Positions 1 through 8,889 of a stretch of 64,000 bases of DNA are shown piece after piece (position 1 is the first letter of the stretch; each line of letters opens with the position of its first letter). A program made the position numbers and the translations under genes. The notes under the pieces were generated by a model, which was given only the letters and a program-made list of their open reading frames with translations, was not told the origin of the DNA and searched no databases. Source of the DNA: Roseateles saccharophilus (GTDB lineage Bacteria > Pseudomonadota > Gammaproteobacteria > Burkholderiales > Burkholderiaceae_C); NCBI RefSeq assembly GCF_004342485.1, contig NZ_SMBU01000015.1, positions 51,607 through 115,606 of the forward strand. The letters run 5' to 3'.

Positions 1-550
1 GGATGCACAGGCGGGCGCGCGCCGCGTCGACCGCCGGGTGGGCCGCCAGGAAGGCGCCCAGCAGCAGCTCGGTCACCTGATCGTGCGAGCGGTTGCGCAC
101 ATCCTGCAGCGAGGGCACCGCGCGCAGCGCCCGCGTGACCCAGACGCCGGCCGGCATCTGCTCGGTCAGGCGCACCGTCTCGAGGAACATCTCGGCCATG
201 CTGCGCGCGAAGCGGGCCTCGGGCAGGGCCATCGTGGCCGGCGTGGCCCAGGGCTCCAGCAGCTCGTTCTGCCTCAGCATCAGGCGCTGCCCCAGCTCGT
301 GGAGGATGGCGTACTTGTTGGGGAAGTACTGGTAGAGCGCCGGCGGCGTGAGGCCCAGGCGCTTGCAGATCAGGTTGGTCGACAGCCTCTCGATGCCGAC
401 CTCCCCCAGCAGCGCGGCCGCCGTGGCCAGGATGCGCTCATAGGTCTCGACCGCGCGTGACTGCGTCGGCGCCTTCTTCGGCGCCACGTCGGGCCGCACC
501 GCGGCGGGGGCAGATCTGGCGCGTGGCTTGCTGGACGAAGGGGTGGGCAT
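1..550 (-). CDS. TetR-family transcriptional regulator (3' end outside window)
   Basis: The minus-strand reading frame starts at the ATG at 550-548 and runs off the window edge, so the C-terminus is missing. After a basic N-terminal tail of about 30 residues there is a TetR helix-turn-helix domain: a YERILATAAALL first helix, then a recognition region ending in LTPPALYQYFPNKYAIL, the family's signature. The ligand-binding half is only partly present. The gene diverges from the TonB receptor at 640 across an 89-bp gap holding an imperfect ATATAG/CTATAG repeat, so it probably controls the receptor operon and its own promoter. The ligand is unknown. Family assignment is secure; the target is inference. 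Confidence 0.9.
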   Translation of the reverse strand, partial: MPTPSSSKPRARSAPAAVRPDVAPKKAPTQSRAVETYERILATAAALLGEVGIERLSTNLICKRLGLTPPALYQYFPNKYAILHELGQRLMLRQNELLEPWATPATMALPEARFARSMAEMFLETVRLTEQMPAGVWVTRALRAVPSLQDVRNRSHDQVTELLLGAFLAAHPAVDAARARLCI

Positions 551-601
551 CGGTCGAGTCTAGCTTCGGGATTCACCCGATCACCGCGGGTCCCGGCATA
601 A

Positions 602-619
602 CTATAGTCATCGCTATAT
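602..619. promoter_or_regulatory. ATATAG/CTATAG repeat in the TetR-receptor divergent promoter
   Basis: CTATAG (602-607) and CTATAT (614-619) flank six bases. Read on the other strand this is ATATAG-N6-CTATAG. The same two hexamers, without the spacer, stand in front of the kinase gene at 7259-7270. It is an AT-rich island in very GC-rich DNA, so it could simply be core promoter (TATATT at 615-620 would suit a -10 box). It could also be an operator for the adjacent TetR-type protein. Position and repetition are seen; the function is inferred. Confidence 0.4.
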
Positions 620-639
620 TCACAAGCAAGGAGACCGCC

Positions 640-3054
640 GTGACCCGTCCTCGCAGCCCGCGCCTCAGCGCGCTCGCCCTGTCCGTGCTGGCCGCGTGCG
701 CCCAGGCCCAGACCCAGCCGGGCGATGCGCCCCAGCAGCTGGAGGCCGTGGTCGTCACGGGCCAGGGGCGCAGCCAGCAGCTGCAGTCGGTGCCGATCGC
801 GATCCAGGTGCTGGGGGCCGAGCAGGTGCGCAAGCTGGGCGCGGCCAACCTGGCCGACCTCGATGCCCACATCCCCGGCCTGGAGGTGGATGCCAACCAG
901 CCGACGCAGCCGCGCATGTCGCTGCGCGGCATCGGCACCTCGGACTTCGGCATCGGCACCGACTCGCCGGTGGGCATCTATGTGGACGGGGTCTACACCG
1001 GCAAGACCGGCGGTGCCCTGCTGAACTTCAACGACGTCAAGCGCATCGAGGTGCTCAAGGGCCCGCAGGGCACGCTGTTCGGCCGCAACAGCGCCGGCGG
1101 CGCCATCGCCGTCGTGACCCAGGAGCCCGAGTTCCGCCGCAGCGGCAGCGCGCTGCTGCGCCTGGGCGAGCATGGCCTGCGCCAGGCCGAGGCCATCGTC
1201 AACCAGCCGCTGGGCGAGAGCCTGGCGCTGCGCGCCAGCGTCGTCGCGCGCCGCTCCGACGGCGAGCTGCGCGACGCCGCCACCGGCCAGCGCGCCGGCG
1301 GCGACAACGCCTGGGGCGCCCGCCTCGCGCTGCGCCTGCAGCCCGACGCCGACACCCAGGCCGTGCTGAGCTACGAGCACGAGAAGCTGAACCAGCGCGC
1401 CCGCCCGGCCGTCGGCCTCGTCAAGGCCGTCGCCGCCGGCACGGCCCCGGCCTTCCCGGCCGACCCGGCCAGCTATCTGGACCCGCTGCACGCGCCGCTG
1501 CTGAACGACGTGGCCGGCGACCGCGAGCGGCGCGACTTCGACGGCGTGACGCTGCACATCGAGCACAGCCTGCCCTGGGCCGAGTTCAGCTCGACGACGG
1601 CCTACCGCCACTTCAGCAGCCTGAACCGCCAGGACAACGACGGCAGCAACAACCCGGCCGTCTACCTGTCCACCACCAATATCGAGGGCAACCGCAGCTG
1701 GCAGCAGGAGTTCCGCCTGACCGGCAGGCAGGGCGCGGCCGAATGGCTGGCCGGCGTCAGCTTCTTCGACGAGCACGCCACCCAGACGGCCCTGGTCGAT
1801 GCGACCACCACCAGCCTCGACACGCTGAGCGGCAACCTGCTCGGCCAGCCGTTGTTCAGCACGGTCAACCAGCTGGCTGCGGCGGTCGGCCTGAGCGGCG
1901 TCGACCTGCTGGGCCAGCCCTGGGAAGAGCGTATGAGCAACGTCGCCCGGAACCGCGCCCAGGCCGTCTACGGCGACGTGATCTGGCACCTCAGCCCGTC
2001 CACCCGGCTCACCACCGGCCTGCGCATCACGCGCGACGACAAGCGCTTCAGCTGGTTCAACCCGCTGCGCGAGGCCGCCGGCCTCGACGCCCGGCTGCAG
2101 GCCCTGGACGCGGCCGACCTCTTCCCGACGCTGGTCGCCGCCGGCGCCCTCGACGCCGGCCAGGCCGCCCAGCTGCAGGCCGCCCTGCACCAGAACGCGC
2201 TGATCGCTACCGACGGCGCCTCGACCGCACCGCTGCAGCTGCACAAGAGCTGGACCGACACCAGCCCGCGCCTGGTGCTGGACCACCGCTACGACCGTGA
2301 CCTGATGGTCTATGCCTCGCTGACCCGCGGCTACCAGGCAGGCGGCTTCAACACCCTGCAGGTGGCCTCCAGCTACCAGCCCGAGCATGTGACCAATCTC
2401 GAACTCGGCCTCAAGGGCCAGTGGCCGGCCCAGGGCCTGAGCTGGGGCGCCGCGCTGTTCCAGTACCGCTTCGACAACCTGCAGACCCTGCAGCTCGTGC
2501 CGGCCGCCACGCCCGGCAGCATCCCGGCCTACCAGGTCACGATCAGCGACCAGCGCGCCACCGGCCTGGACCTCGAGACGCGCTGGCAGCTCAGCCCGGC
2601 GCTGCGCCTGAGCGGCGTGCTGGAGCTGCTGAACCAGACCTACCGCCATGGCCGCGCCAGCAGCGGCGAGGATCTCGCCGGCCTGCCGGTCGGCACACCG
2701 AAGGCCCGCGCCAGCGTGGGCGTGGACTGGGGCTTCGCGGCCTTAGGCGGCCGCGTCGGCACCAGCCTGCAAGCGGCCTACCAGAGCGCCCAGCGCTGCA
2801 ACCCCGAGTCCGTCGTGCAGGGCGAATGCCTGACGACGGCCAGCTTCCGGGTCGGCGGCCCGCGCACCCGCCTGGACGGCCGCCTCGGCTGGGACAGCGC
2901 CGACCGCGCCTGGGGCCTGGCCCTGCTGGTGGCCAATATGCAGAACCGCCGCTATGTGCACAAGCTCTGGTACGAGGCCGCCCCGCTGGGCAGCGGCTAC
3001 GCCACGCTGAGCAACGGCCGCAGCGCCGCGCTCGAACTGCGGGTCAGCTACTGA
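640..3054 (+). CDS. TonB-dependent outer-membrane receptor
   Basis: An 804-residue receptor that would take up a ligand across the outer membrane using TonB energy. The GTG start at 640 is chosen because AAGGAG lies at 628-633 and a signal peptide ending near AQAQ follows at once. A TonB-box-like LEAVVVTG is at the mature N-terminus, then a plug domain with SLRGIG, VYTGK and RIEVLKGPQGTLFGRN motifs, then a long beta-barrel ending in the aromatic-terminal VSY. Its stop overlaps the start of the cytochrome gene by one base, placing it first in a co-transcribed series. The ligand is unknown; the downstream oxidase, kinase and aldolase suggest a polyol, sugar or amino-sugar derivative. Confidence 0.93.
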   Translation: MTRPRSPRLSALALSVLAACAQAQTQPGDAPQQLEAVVVTGQGRSQQLQSVPIAIQVLGAEQVRKLGAANLADLDAHIPGLEVDANQPTQPRMSLRGIGTSDFGIGTDSPVGIYVDGVYTGKTGGALLNFNDVKRIEVLKGPQGTLFGRNSAGGAIAVVTQEPEFRRSGSALLRLGEHGLRQAEAIVNQPLGESLALRASVVARRSDGELRDAATGQRAGGDNAWGARLALRLQPDADTQAVLSYEHEKLNQRARPAVGLVKAVAAGTAPAFPADPASYLDPLHAPLLNDVAGDRERRDFDGVTLHIEHSLPWAEFSSTTAYRHFSSLNRQDNDGSNNPAVYLSTTNIEGNRSWQQEFRLTGRQGAAEWLAGVSFFDEHATQTALVDATTTSLDTLSGNLLGQPLFSTVNQLAAAVGLSGVDLLGQPWEERMSNVARNRAQAVYGDVIWHLSPSTRLTTGLRITRDDKRFSWFNPLREAAGLDARLQALDAADLFPTLVAAGALDAGQAAQLQAALHQNALIATDGASTAPLQLHKSWTDTSPRLVLDHRYDRDLMVYASLTRGYQAGGFNTLQVASSYQPEHVTNLELGLKGQWPAQGLSWGAALFQYRFDNLQTLQLVPAATPGSIPAYQVTISDQRATGLDLETRWQLSPALRLSGVLELLNQTYRHGRASSGEDLAGLPVGTPKARASVGVDWGFAALGGRVGTSLQAAYQSAQRCNPESVVQGECLTTASFRVGGPRTRLDGRLGWDSADRAWGLALLVANMQNRRYVHKLWYEAAPLGSGYATLSNGRSAALELRVSY

Positions 3055-3431
3055 TGCGCCTCACCGTTCTCACGCTGCTCGCCCCGCTCGCGCTCACGCT
3101 GCTGTGCGGCTGCGGCGCCAGGAGCGCGCCGCCGGCCGCCCTCACGGCCGCCGAGGTCGAGGCCCTACGCCCGGCCGACACCCGCCTGGCCGCCGCCTAC
3201 GAACGCTCCTGCCTGCTCTGCCACGGCCGCCCCGGCAGCGGCGCACCCGCCACCGGCGACACGGCCGCCTGGGCACCGCGCCTGGCCAAGGGACTGGACG
3301 GCCTGCTCGCCAGCGCCCGCGACGGCCTGGGCGGCATGCCCGCCATGGGCCTGTGCGCCGACTGCAGCGAGGCCGAACTGCGCCAACTCATCCTCTTCAT
3401 GAGCGCCGCCCCTGCGGCCAACAAGCCATGA
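3054..3431 (+). CDS. Lipoprotein cytochrome c, c5-like
   Basis: A 125-residue single-heme cytochrome. The N-terminus is a lipoprotein signal with LCGC, the cysteine at residue 20 being the likely lipidation site. The heme motif CLLCH is at 53-57, an axial-methionine region GGMPAMG follows, and a C-terminal CADC pair resembles the disulphide of cytochrome c5. The start overlaps the receptor stop and the gene's stop overlaps the next start (ATGA), so translational coupling is likely. By position it is the natural electron acceptor for the exported FAD oxidase encoded next. The heme protein assignment is firm; the partner is inferred. Confidence 0.88.
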   Translation: MRLTVLTLLAPLALTLLCGCGARSAPPAALTAAEVEALRPADTRLAAAYERSCLLCHGRPGSGAPATGDTAAWAPRLAKGLDGLLASARDGLGGMPAMGLCADCSEAELRQLILFMSAAPAANKP

Positions 3432-4810
3432 CCCAACGTCGAGACTGGCTCAAGGGCGCCGCGGCCCTCGGCCTGGCCACCCAGCTGCCCGCCCACGCCC
3501 AGCCCGGCCAAGCCGCATCGGCACCCGCGCCGGCACGCGCCTGGCAGAACTGGTCGGGCAGCGCGCGCTGCCAGCCCAGCCAGTGGCTGCTGCCGGCCGA
3601 CGAGGCCGAGCTGGCCCGGCTGCTGCCCAGGAGCACGGGGCCGCTGCGCTGCGTCGGCGCCGGCCATTCCTTCACGGCCCTGGTGCCCACGCCGGGCAGC
3701 CTGGTGGCGCTGGACCGGCTCAGCGGCCTGGTGGCCGTCGACAAGGCGCGCGGCCTGGTGCGGGTGCGGGCCGGCACGCGGCTGGGCCAGCTCGCGCGAC
3801 TGCTCGACGCCGAGGGCTTGGCCCTGCACAACCAGCCCGACATCGACGTGCAGAGCCTGGCCGGCGCACTGGCCACCGGCACCCACGGCACCGGCGCCGA
3901 GCTGCCCGCCCTGCATGCCCATGTGCGGGGCCTGCGCCTGGTCACGCCGGCCGGCGAGGTGCTGGAGATCACGGCCGAGCGCGACGCCGACCTGCTCGCC
4001 GCCGCCCAGGTCTCGCTCGGCGCGCTGGGCGTCGTCAGCGAGTTCACGCTGGCCGTGCGGCCGCGCTACATGCTGCGCCGCCGCGTCTGGGTCGCGCCCA
4101 CCGAGGAGCTGCTCGCGCAGGCCCCCGAGCTGGCGCGCAGCCACCGCCACTTCGAGATGTTCGTGCTGCCCTTCACCGGCTATGGCGCGGCCATCACGCA
4201 TGCCGAGGTGGCGCCGGGCGCCGCCGAGCCGCTGCACACGGACGACGAGGACCTGCTGGCCGACCTGCGCAAGCTGCGCGACTGGCTGGGCCGTTGGCCC
4301 GAGCTGCGCCGCTGGACGGCCGCCCAGTTGGTCCGCCGCGCCCACCCGGAGGCCGCGCAGGACTGGTCGTGGCGGCTGCTCAGCACCGTGCGCCCGACCC
4401 GCTTCAACGAGAGCGAATACCACCTGCCGCGCGAGCAGGGCGTGGCCTGCCTGCGCGAGATCGTGCAGACGCTGGAGCGCCGCAACGAGGTCTTCTTCCC
4501 GATCGAGTTCCGCTACGTCAAGGGCGACGGTGCCTGGCTCAGCCCCTTCCACGGCCGCGACAGCTGCTCGGTGGCCTGCCACGCCGCCCAGGGCGAGGCG
4601 CACGACTACCTGATCGGCGAGCTCGGCCCGGTATTCCGCCACCATGGCGGCCGCCCCCACTGGGGCAAGCTGCACGACCTGGCCGCGCCGCAGCTGGCCG
4701 CGCTGTACCCGCGCTTCGCCGACTTCCAGGCGCTGCGCCGCCGACTCGACCCGCAGGACCGCCTGCTCAACGTCCATCTCGCGCAGTTGTTCGGAGCCGC
4801 CCATGGCTAG
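3428..4810 (+). CDS. Tat-exported FAD-linked oxidase, aldonolactone/alditol oxidase type
   Basis: 460 residues. The N-terminal QRRDWLKG followed by a hydrophobic stretch and AHAQ is a twin-arginine signal, so the folded flavoprotein should act in the periplasm. The FAD-binding domain of the vanillyl-alcohol oxidase fold is shown by RCVGAGHSFTALV, with His80 in the position that carries covalent FAD in this family, and by GALATGTHGTG. The C-terminal part matches the D-arabinono-1,4-lactone oxidase domain and ends in NVHLAQLFG. Family members oxidise sugar lactones or alditols. The preceding cytochrome c could take the electrons. The true substrate cannot be read from the sequence. The gene overlaps both neighbours. 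Confidence 0.82.
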   Translation: MTQRRDWLKGAAALGLATQLPAHAQPGQAASAPAPARAWQNWSGSARCQPSQWLLPADEAELARLLPRSTGPLRCVGAGHSFTALVPTPGSLVALDRLSGLVAVDKARGLVRVRAGTRLGQLARLLDAEGLALHNQPDIDVQSLAGALATGTHGTGAELPALHAHVRGLRLVTPAGEVLEITAERDADLLAAAQVSLGALGVVSEFTLAVRPRYMLRRRVWVAPTEELLAQAPELARSHRHFEMFVLPFTGYGAAITHAEVAPGAAEPLHTDDEDLLADLRKLRDWLGRWPELRRWTAAQLVRRAHPEAAQDWSWRLLSTVRPTRFNESEYHLPREQGVACLREIVQTLERRNEVFFPIEFRYVKGDGAWLSPFHGRDSCSVACHAAQGEAHDYLIGELGPVFRHHGGRPHWGKLHDLAAPQLAALYPRFADFQALRRRLDPQDRLLNVHLAQLFGAAHG

Positions 4811-6074
4811 CCGCCGTCGCATCCTGCTCGGCGCCGCCGTCGCCACGCCGCTGGCCGCCTGGCTGGCCCGCCCGGCCGTGCAGGGTGGCCCGCACCCAGC
4901 CTATTTCCAGCGCCTGAGCCAGGCCCTGCGCGAGGCCGGCGTCGCCCAGGCCCGCATGGTCATCGACCTGCCGCGGCTGCGCGCCAACCTCGCCGCCATC
5001 GGCCAGCACACCGCGCGCACCGGCATGCCGCTGCGCGGCGTGCTGAAGAGCCTGCCCAGCCTGCCGCTGATGGACGAGCTGGCGCGGGCCTGGGCCAGCC
5101 CGCGCGTGATGGCCTTCAACGCGGCCCAGCTGCAGCAGCTGCTGGGCGCGCGGCCCCAGGCCCAGGCGCTGCTCGGCAAGCCCCTGCCGGTGGCCGCCGC
5201 GGCCCAGGTGCTGGCGGCGCTGCCGGCCGACGTGGGCAGCGGCATCGAATGGCTGGTCGACACGCCCGAGCGCCTGGCCCAGTACCGCCAGCTCGCCGAG
5301 CACCGCCACCAGGACCTGCGCCTGAACCTCGAGATCGACGTGGGCCTGCACCGCGGCGGCTTCGAGGACGCCGACGCGATCGGCCAGGCGCTGGCCGCGC
5401 TGCGCGCCGCGCCGGCGCTGCACTGGTCGGGCTTCATGGGCTACGACGCCCATGTGGCCGCCCTGCCCGATCTGCCGGGCATGCGCGCCCATGCCTGGGA
5501 TGACCTGCAGCGCCGCTGGCAGGCGGCCTGGGCCGCCGCCGGGGCCGCGCTCGGCCCGCAGCGGCGCGAGGGCCTGACGCTGAACACCGCCGGCTCGCCC
5601 ACCTTCCGCCTGCACGACGGCCGGGGCGTCGCCAACGAGGTCTCGGTGGGCTCGGCCGCGCTGCTGCCGCTGGACTTCGACAAGCCACTGCTGGCCGACC
5701 TGCAGCCCGCCGCCTTCATCGCCACGCCGGTGCTGAAGAGCTGGCCGCGCTTCCGGTTGCCCGAGGGCGCGACGTGGCTGTCCGCTGCCGCTTCGGCCTG
5801 GGACCGCAACCAGGCGCGCGCCGTCGCCATCCACGGCGGCCATTGGCTGGCCGAGCCGGTCTCGCCGCCGGGCCTGCGGCCGAGCGGCCTTTACGGCCAC
5901 TCCAGCAACCAGCAGGTGATGGTGGCCTCGGAGCGCGTCGAACTGAGGCCCGACGACCATGTCTTCTTCCGGCCGCTGCAGAGCGAGGCCGTGCTGCTGC
6001 AGTTCGGCGACCTGCTGCTGTTCGACGGCGAACGCATCAGCGGCAGCTGGCCGGTGCTGCCGGCCTCGGCATGA
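4803..6074 (+). CDS. Tat-exported PLP fold-type III enzyme (alanine racemase / D-threonine aldolase-like)
   Basis: 423 residues. SRRRILLGAA near the N-terminus looks like a twin-arginine signal, as expected for export of a PLP-loaded protein. The alanine-racemase N-terminal barrel follows: MVIDLPRLRANL, then RGVLKS with Lys82 as the probable PLP lysine, and EIDVGLHRGGF typical of the DSD1/D-threonine aldolase group. In the C-terminal domain DDHVFFRP aligns with the metal site of D-serine dehydratase and D-threonine aldolase, but where those have His-x-Cys or His-x-Asp this has His-x-Phe. It overlaps the oxidase gene by 8 bases. Racemase, aldolase or dehydratase activity all remain possible. 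Confidence 0.72.
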   Translation: MASRRRILLGAAVATPLAAWLARPAVQGGPHPAYFQRLSQALREAGVAQARMVIDLPRLRANLAAIGQHTARTGMPLRGVLKSLPSLPLMDELARAWASPRVMAFNAAQLQQLLGARPQAQALLGKPLPVAAAAQVLAALPADVGSGIEWLVDTPERLAQYRQLAEHRHQDLRLNLEIDVGLHRGGFEDADAIGQALAALRAAPALHWSGFMGYDAHVAALPDLPGMRAHAWDDLQRRWQAAWAAAGAALGPQRREGLTLNTAGSPTFRLHDGRGVANEVSVGSAALLPLDFDKPLLADLQPAAFIATPVLKSWPRFRLPEGATWLSAAASAWDRNQARAVAIHGGHWLAEPVSPPGLRPSGLYGHSSNQQVMVASERVELRPDDHVFFRPLQSEAVLLQFGDLLLFDGERISGSWPVLPASA

Positions 6075-7225
6075 GGCCGCAGCCCATCCGCGCCGGCACC
6101 GTCTTCACGGCGGTGGCCGTGGGCTCGTTCGCGCTGCTGGTGCTGGGCCTGCAGCCCCTGCTGCTGGGCGAGCTGATCGAGGCCAGGCGGGTCAGCCTCG
6201 AGGGCGCCGGCCTGGTGGCGATGGCCGAGATCGTCGCGCTCGGCCTGGGCGTGCTGCTGGGCGACCTGCTGCAGCCGCTCTCGCGCCTGCGCGGCGTGAC
6301 GGCCCTCGCGGCACTCTTGGCCGCAGCGCTGGACCTGGCGACGCTGCGGGCCGATGGCGACCTGGGCTTCTGCCTCGTGCGCGCCGGCGCCGGCACGGCC
6401 GAGGGCCTGATGGTGTGGGCCGCCACCGCCGTCATCGTGCGCTCGGGCCAGCCCGATCGTATGGCGGGCGTCTTCTTCGTCGTGCAGACCCTGGCCCAGG
6501 CGTCGGTGGGCCTGCTGCTGGCCCAGCTCGTGGTGCCGGCCCGGGGCTGGTCGGGCGCGTTCACGCTGATCGCCGCGCTGATGCTGCTGCCGGCCCTGCT
6601 GGCCTGGGTGCTGCCGAAGGCGCTGGCGCCGCTGCCGCCGGCATCGGCCAGCGGTTTCGCCTGGTCGTGGCGCACGGCGCTGCCGCTGGTCGTGGCCTTC
6701 CTGCAGCTGGCGGCGCTGGGCTCGTTCTGGGCCTATGTCGAACCGCTGGGCAAGAGCGCCGGCTTCACGGCGCCGGCGGTGCAGACGCTGATCTCGGCCG
6801 GCCTGCTGATGCAGGTGCTGGGCGGCAGCACCGGCTCGATGCTGGCGCGCCGGCTGCCGGGCCGCGCCACGCTGATCGCGGGTTCGGCGGTGCTGCTGGC
6901 CACGGCGCTGGCGGTGCGCCAGACGGCCGGCGGCGCCACGCTCGCGTTCGCGGCACTCTGCGCGGCCTTCACCTTCACCTGGCTGTTCATCGCGCCCTTC
7001 CAGATGGGGGCGGCCTTCGGTGTCGATGCCAGCGGCCGCGTCGGCTCGCTGATCCCGGCCGCGCAACTGTTCGGCATCGCCTGCGGGCCGCTGGCGGCCT
7101 CCTTCGTCGTCGACGGCGAGCAGGCCGCGTCGGTGCCCCTGGTCAGCGCGGCCTTCGCCGCGGCCGCCGTGCTGGCGCTGGCCCTGCCCACGCGTCGTCG
7201 GGCCACGGCACTTGCCCAGCCATAA
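6071..7225 (+). CDS. MFS-type membrane transporter
   Basis: A 384-residue polytopic membrane protein with about twelve hydrophobic segments, for example FTAVAVGSFALLVLGL near the start and VPLVSAAFAAAAVLALAL near the end. Loop motifs such as the DRMAGVFF region are consistent with a small major-facilitator carrier of the YbfB or sugar-efflux kind. Its start overlaps the previous stop (ATGA), closing the first half of the island. It may bring the periplasmic product of the oxidase and PLP enzyme into the cytoplasm, where the kinase and aldolase act. Direction and substrate are unknown. Confidence 0.7.
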   Translation: MRPQPIRAGTVFTAVAVGSFALLVLGLQPLLLGELIEARRVSLEGAGLVAMAEIVALGLGVLLGDLLQPLSRLRGVTALAALLAAALDLATLRADGDLGFCLVRAGAGTAEGLMVWAATAVIVRSGQPDRMAGVFFVVQTLAQASVGLLLAQLVVPARGWSGAFTLIAALMLLPALLAWVLPKALAPLPPASASGFAWSWRTALPLVVAFLQLAALGSFWAYVEPLGKSAGFTAPAVQTLISAGLLMQVLGGSTGSMLARRLPGRATLIAGSAVLLATALAVRQTAGGATLAFAALCAAFTFTWLFIAPFQMGAAFGVDASGRVGSLIPAAQLFGIACGPLAASFVVDGEQAASVPLVSAAFAAAAVLALALPTRRRATALAQP

Positions 7226-7258
7226 CAGCGCCATCCGCTGACATGCCTTCGCCCAGAA

Positions 7259-7270
7259 ATATAGCTATAG
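7259..7270. promoter_or_regulatory. ATATAG-CTATAG element in front of the kinase gene
   Basis: ATATAGCTATAG contains the perfect 10-bp palindrome TATAGCTATA (7260-7269). The same hexamers occur with a 6-base spacer at 602-619 before the receptor gene. It lies only 2 bases before the preferred kinase start at 7273. If it is a -10 region, the kinase message would have to begin close to or inside the coding start; if it is an operator, repression of both halves by one regulator is easy to explain. Function is inferred. Confidence 0.35.
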
Positions 7271-7272
7271 AT

Positions 7273-8889
7273 ATGACAACGCAGGCTTCGGCTGACAACC
7301 GCTATGTGCTGGCGATCGACCTCGGCACCTCGGGCTGCAAATGCGCGCTGGTGACGCTGGACGGCGCGGTGCACGCCTGGGCCTTCCGCCCGGTGGCGCT
7401 GCGGGTGCAGGGCGCCCTGGCCGAGCAGGACCCGCATGAGTGGTGGGCCGCCTTCCTGGGCGCGGCGGGCGAGCTGCTGGCGGGCGACGCGGCCCGGCGC
7501 CGCCGCGTGGTGGCCGTGTGCGCGTCCACGCAGGCCGAAGTCACGGTCTGCGTGGACCGCGCCGGCGAGCCCCTGGCGCCCGCCATCAGCTGGCTGGATT
7601 CGCGCGGCGCCGCGGCGATCCGGCGCCGCGCGCGCGGCCGCCTCTTCAACATCGAGGGCTACGGCCCGCTGAAGCTGTGGCGCTGGCTGCGCCTGACGGG
7701 CGGCGCGCCCTCCGGCACCGGGCGCGACTCGGCCGGCCACATCGCCTGGGTGCGCGACGAGGCGCCCGCGGTCTACGAACGCACCCACAAATTCCTCAAC
7801 GCGCTGGACTATCTCAACCTGCGCCTGTGCGGGCGCCTCTGCGCGACGCAGGACTCCATCCTGACGGCCTGGGTCACCGACAACCGCGACGCTTCCCATG
7901 TGCGCTACGACGCCGGCCTGATCCGGCAGCTGGGCGTAGCCGCCGAGAAACTGCCGGAGCTGGTCAAGTCCACCGACGTCATCGGCACCCTGCTGCCCGC
8001 GGTGGCCGACGCGCTCGGGCTGGACCCGGCCACCCGGGTCGTGGCCGGCGCGATGGACAACTCCGCCGTCGCCGTGGGCGCCGCGGTGAGCGACTACGAG
8101 ACGCATCTCTACCTCGGCACCTCCTCTTGGCTGGGCGCCCATCTGCCGTTCATGAAGACGGATCTGCGCCACAAGATCGCGGCGGTGCCCTGCGCGGTGC
8201 AGGGGCGCTATCTGGCGATGGCGCTGCAGTCCACCGCCGGCGCCAACCTGTCCTTCCTGCGCGACCGCATCCTCTACCACCCCGACGAGCTCGCCAGCGA
8301 CGAGGAGCACCCCGCCGTCTACGACGCGCTCAGCCGCATCGCGGCCCAGGTGCCGCCCGGCGCGCGCGGCCTGATCTACATGCCCTGGCTGCTCGGCGAG
8401 CGCACGCCGGTCGACGACCCGCGGCTGCGCGCCGGCCTGGTCAACCTGTCGCTGGAGCATTCGCGCGAGGACATCTTCCGCGCCTTCCTCGAAGGCGTGG
8501 CCCTGAACACGCGCTGGATGCTGGAGCCCTTCACGCGCCTGCTGGGCCGCGACACCGGCGCCATCGTGGCGGTGGGCGGCGGCGCGCAGAGCGAGGTGTG
8601 GTGCCAGATCATCGCGGACGTCACCGGCCGGCCCATCCGCCAGCTCGAGAGCCCCATCCAGGCCAATGCCATCGGCGCCGGCTTCCTGGCCGGCATCGGC
8701 CTGGGCGAGCTGGGCTTCGCCGATCTCCCCGCGCTGCGCCGCAGCCGCTGCGTCCACGAGCCCAGGCACGCGCTGCGTCAACTCCATGCCGACCAGTTCG
8801 AGACCTTCAAGGAAGTGCACCGGCGCCTGGCACCGCTCTACCAGCGCCTGAACACGCCCGACCACGCGCCCGAGGCCCCCACCCCATGA
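7273..8889 (+). CDS. FGGY-family carbohydrate kinase (xylulokinase-like)
   Basis: 538 residues from the ATG at 7273; an in-frame ATG at 7243 would add ten residues, and neither has a clear ribosome site. The N-terminal phosphate motif LAIDLGTSGCKCALV, the GAMDNSAVAVGA middle segment and the C-terminal VGGGAQSEVWCQII motif are those of FGGY sugar kinases, which phosphorylate pentuloses, hexuloses or polyols with ATP. The stop overlaps the start of a class II aldolase, so a kinase-then-aldolase route (phosphorylation followed by retro-aldol cleavage) is likely. It is the first gene of the second half of the island. Confidence 0.88.
   Translation: MTTQASADNRYVLAIDLGTSGCKCALVTLDGAVHAWAFRPVALRVQGALAEQDPHEWWAAFLGAAGELLAGDAARRRRVVAVCASTQAEVTVCVDRAGEPLAPAISWLDSRGAAAIRRRARGRLFNIEGYGPLKLWRWLRLTGGAPSGTGRDSAGHIAWVRDEAPAVYERTHKFLNALDYLNLRLCGRLCATQDSILTAWVTDNRDASHVRYDAGLIRQLGVAAEKLPELVKSTDVIGTLLPAVADALGLDPATRVVAGAMDNSAVAVGAAVSDYETHLYLGTSSWLGAHLPFMKTDLRHKIAAVPCAVQGRYLAMALQSTAGANLSFLRDRILYHPDELASDEEHPAVYDALSRIAAQVPPGARGLIYMPWLLGERTPVDDPRLRAGLVNLSLEHSREDIFRAFLEGVALNTRWMLEPFTRLLGRDTGAIVAVGGGAQSEVWCQIIADVTGRPIRQLESPIQANAIGAGFLAGIGLGELGFADLPALRRSRCVHEPRHALRQLHADQFETFKEVHRRLAPLYQRLNTPDHAPEAPTP

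Noticed and set aside
370..2649. A long minus-strand open frame (759 codons) opposite the first TonB receptor.
   Set aside because: GC-rich DNA gives long antisense frames. Its translation is low-complexity Ala/Gly/Arg/Gln sequence with no motif, and the plus-strand receptor is unmistakable. The same applies to other long antisense frames, for example at 3197-4846, 6733-8865 and 28113-30575.
4803..6074. Ordinary alanine racemase as the identity of the PLP enzyme.
   Set aside because: It lacks the usual KADAYGHG PLP motif, has a Tat-type signal, and shows DSD1/D-threonine aldolase features instead.
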